From contig DAOWGY010000245.1 of NCBI GenBank assembly GCA_030641695.1, positions 1-6,230 of the forward strand: 6,230 bases of DNA, written 5' to 3'. The notes under the pieces are model-generated. The model made no database searches. It saw nothing but the letters and a program-made list of their open reading frames with translations, and was not told the DNA's origin. Below are positions 5,931 through 6,230 of the stretch, piece by piece. The first letter of the stretch is position 1, and each line of letters starts with the position of its first letter. A program made the translations under genes and the position numbers. This DNA is from Gammaproteobacteria bacterium. Its GTDB lineage: Bacteria > Pseudomonadota > Gammaproteobacteria > Steroidobacterales > Woeseiaceae.

Positions 5931-6230
5931 ATGGGTGTGCCTCTCATTTTGCAGTCGGAGCGGGCTGAGTGCGGTCTTGCCGCGATGACGATGATCGCCA
6001 TTCATCATGGCCACAAGCTGGATCTTGCCGCGCTGCGCAGACGTTTCGGCGGGGGGGCTCCCAATCTGCGGAGCATCCTGACGATAGCGGCGGCGCTTGG
6101 ACTCGTGGCGCGTCCATTGCGGCTGCGCCTGTCGGACATGCGTCGCCTGGCGTTGCCTGCAATCTTGCACTGGGAATTTGATCACTTTGTCGTCGCTACT
6201 CGCGTGCGCCGCCGGCAGGTAGTCATTCAC
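5931..6230 (+). CDS. C39-peptidase ABC exporter, N-terminal part (CvaB/RaxB-like), cut by window end
   Basis: This open frame runs from the ATG at 5931 through the last base, giving 100 codons without a stop. It matches the C39 (bacteriocin-processing) peptidase domain. Q8 is the oxyanion-hole Gln and C14 the catalytic Cys in LQSERAECGLAAM (7-19). LPAILHWEFDHFVVA (75-89) carries the catalytic His H85. The final VVIH (97-100) is where the family normally continues with the catalytic Asp (DP motif), just outside the window. The intact Cys argues for an active protease and not a degenerate C39-like domain as in RTX-toxin exporters. Known relatives cleave leaders after Gly-Gly and export the mature peptide. 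Membrane and ATPase domains must lie to the right. TGATATG joins it to the fusion-protein stop with a one-base gap. No good SD is seen, so translation is probably coupled. The substrate peptide is not in the window. Confidence 0.93.
   Translation, partial: MGVPLILQSERAECGLAAMTMIAIHHGHKLDLAALRRRFGGGAPNLRSILTIAAALGLVARPLRLRLSDMRRLALPAILHWEFDHFVVATRVRRRQVVIH

Noticed and set aside
5847..6230. Minus-strand open frame across the fusion-protein/exporter junction
   Set aside because: The plus strand here carries clear C39 peptidase motifs. The reverse frame is low-complexity Arg/His/Pro with no family resemblance.

Overview
The window is about 60% GC and looks like a chromosomal piece of a free-living gammaproteobacterium. 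The main evidence is a CTGT-N8-ACAG LexA box of the E. coli type, a proteobacterial two-ACT-domain IlvA, and a CvaA/CvaB-style type I exporter pair, which is typical of Gram-negative bacteria. Genus cannot be assigned from sequence reading alone. There is no IS element, tRNA, rRNA or CRISPR array, and no gene-free stretch longer than about 160 bases.

Layout, left to right. (1) 1-62: a short regulatory region with a canonical LexA (SOS) box and a good Shine-Dalgarno. (2) 63-2165, plus: a complete superfamily 1A DNA helicase of the UvrD/Rep/PcrA type with all helicase motifs intact, probably DNA-damage inducible. (3) 2176-2205: a strong intrinsic terminator that reads on the minus strand. (4) 2238-2837, minus: a small acidic exported protein of unknown function, with its own candidate ECF-sigma-type promoter at 2868-2897. 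(5) 2993-4510, minus: ilvA, biosynthetic threonine ammonia-lyase. (6) 4511-4621: the divergent ilvA/exporter promoter region, which holds a nested inverted repeat. (7) 4622-5929, plus: a membrane fusion protein of the HlyD/CvaA type. (8) 5931 to the right edge, plus: the first 100 codons of a C39-peptidase ABC transporter (CvaB/RaxB type), starting one base after the fusion-protein stop.

The last two genes form the start of an operon for cleavage and export of double-glycine-leader peptides (microcins, bacteriocins or signalling peptides). No substrate peptide gene is visible in the window, so it should lie to the right of the window or elsewhere in the genome. This truncated operon is the part most likely to lead to something new. 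The second lead is the unknown exported protein with its ECF-like promoter and dedicated terminator. The helicase and ilvA are ordinary genes, apart from the clear SOS control of the helicase. Nothing visible links the DNA-repair, amino-acid and secretion genes functionally.
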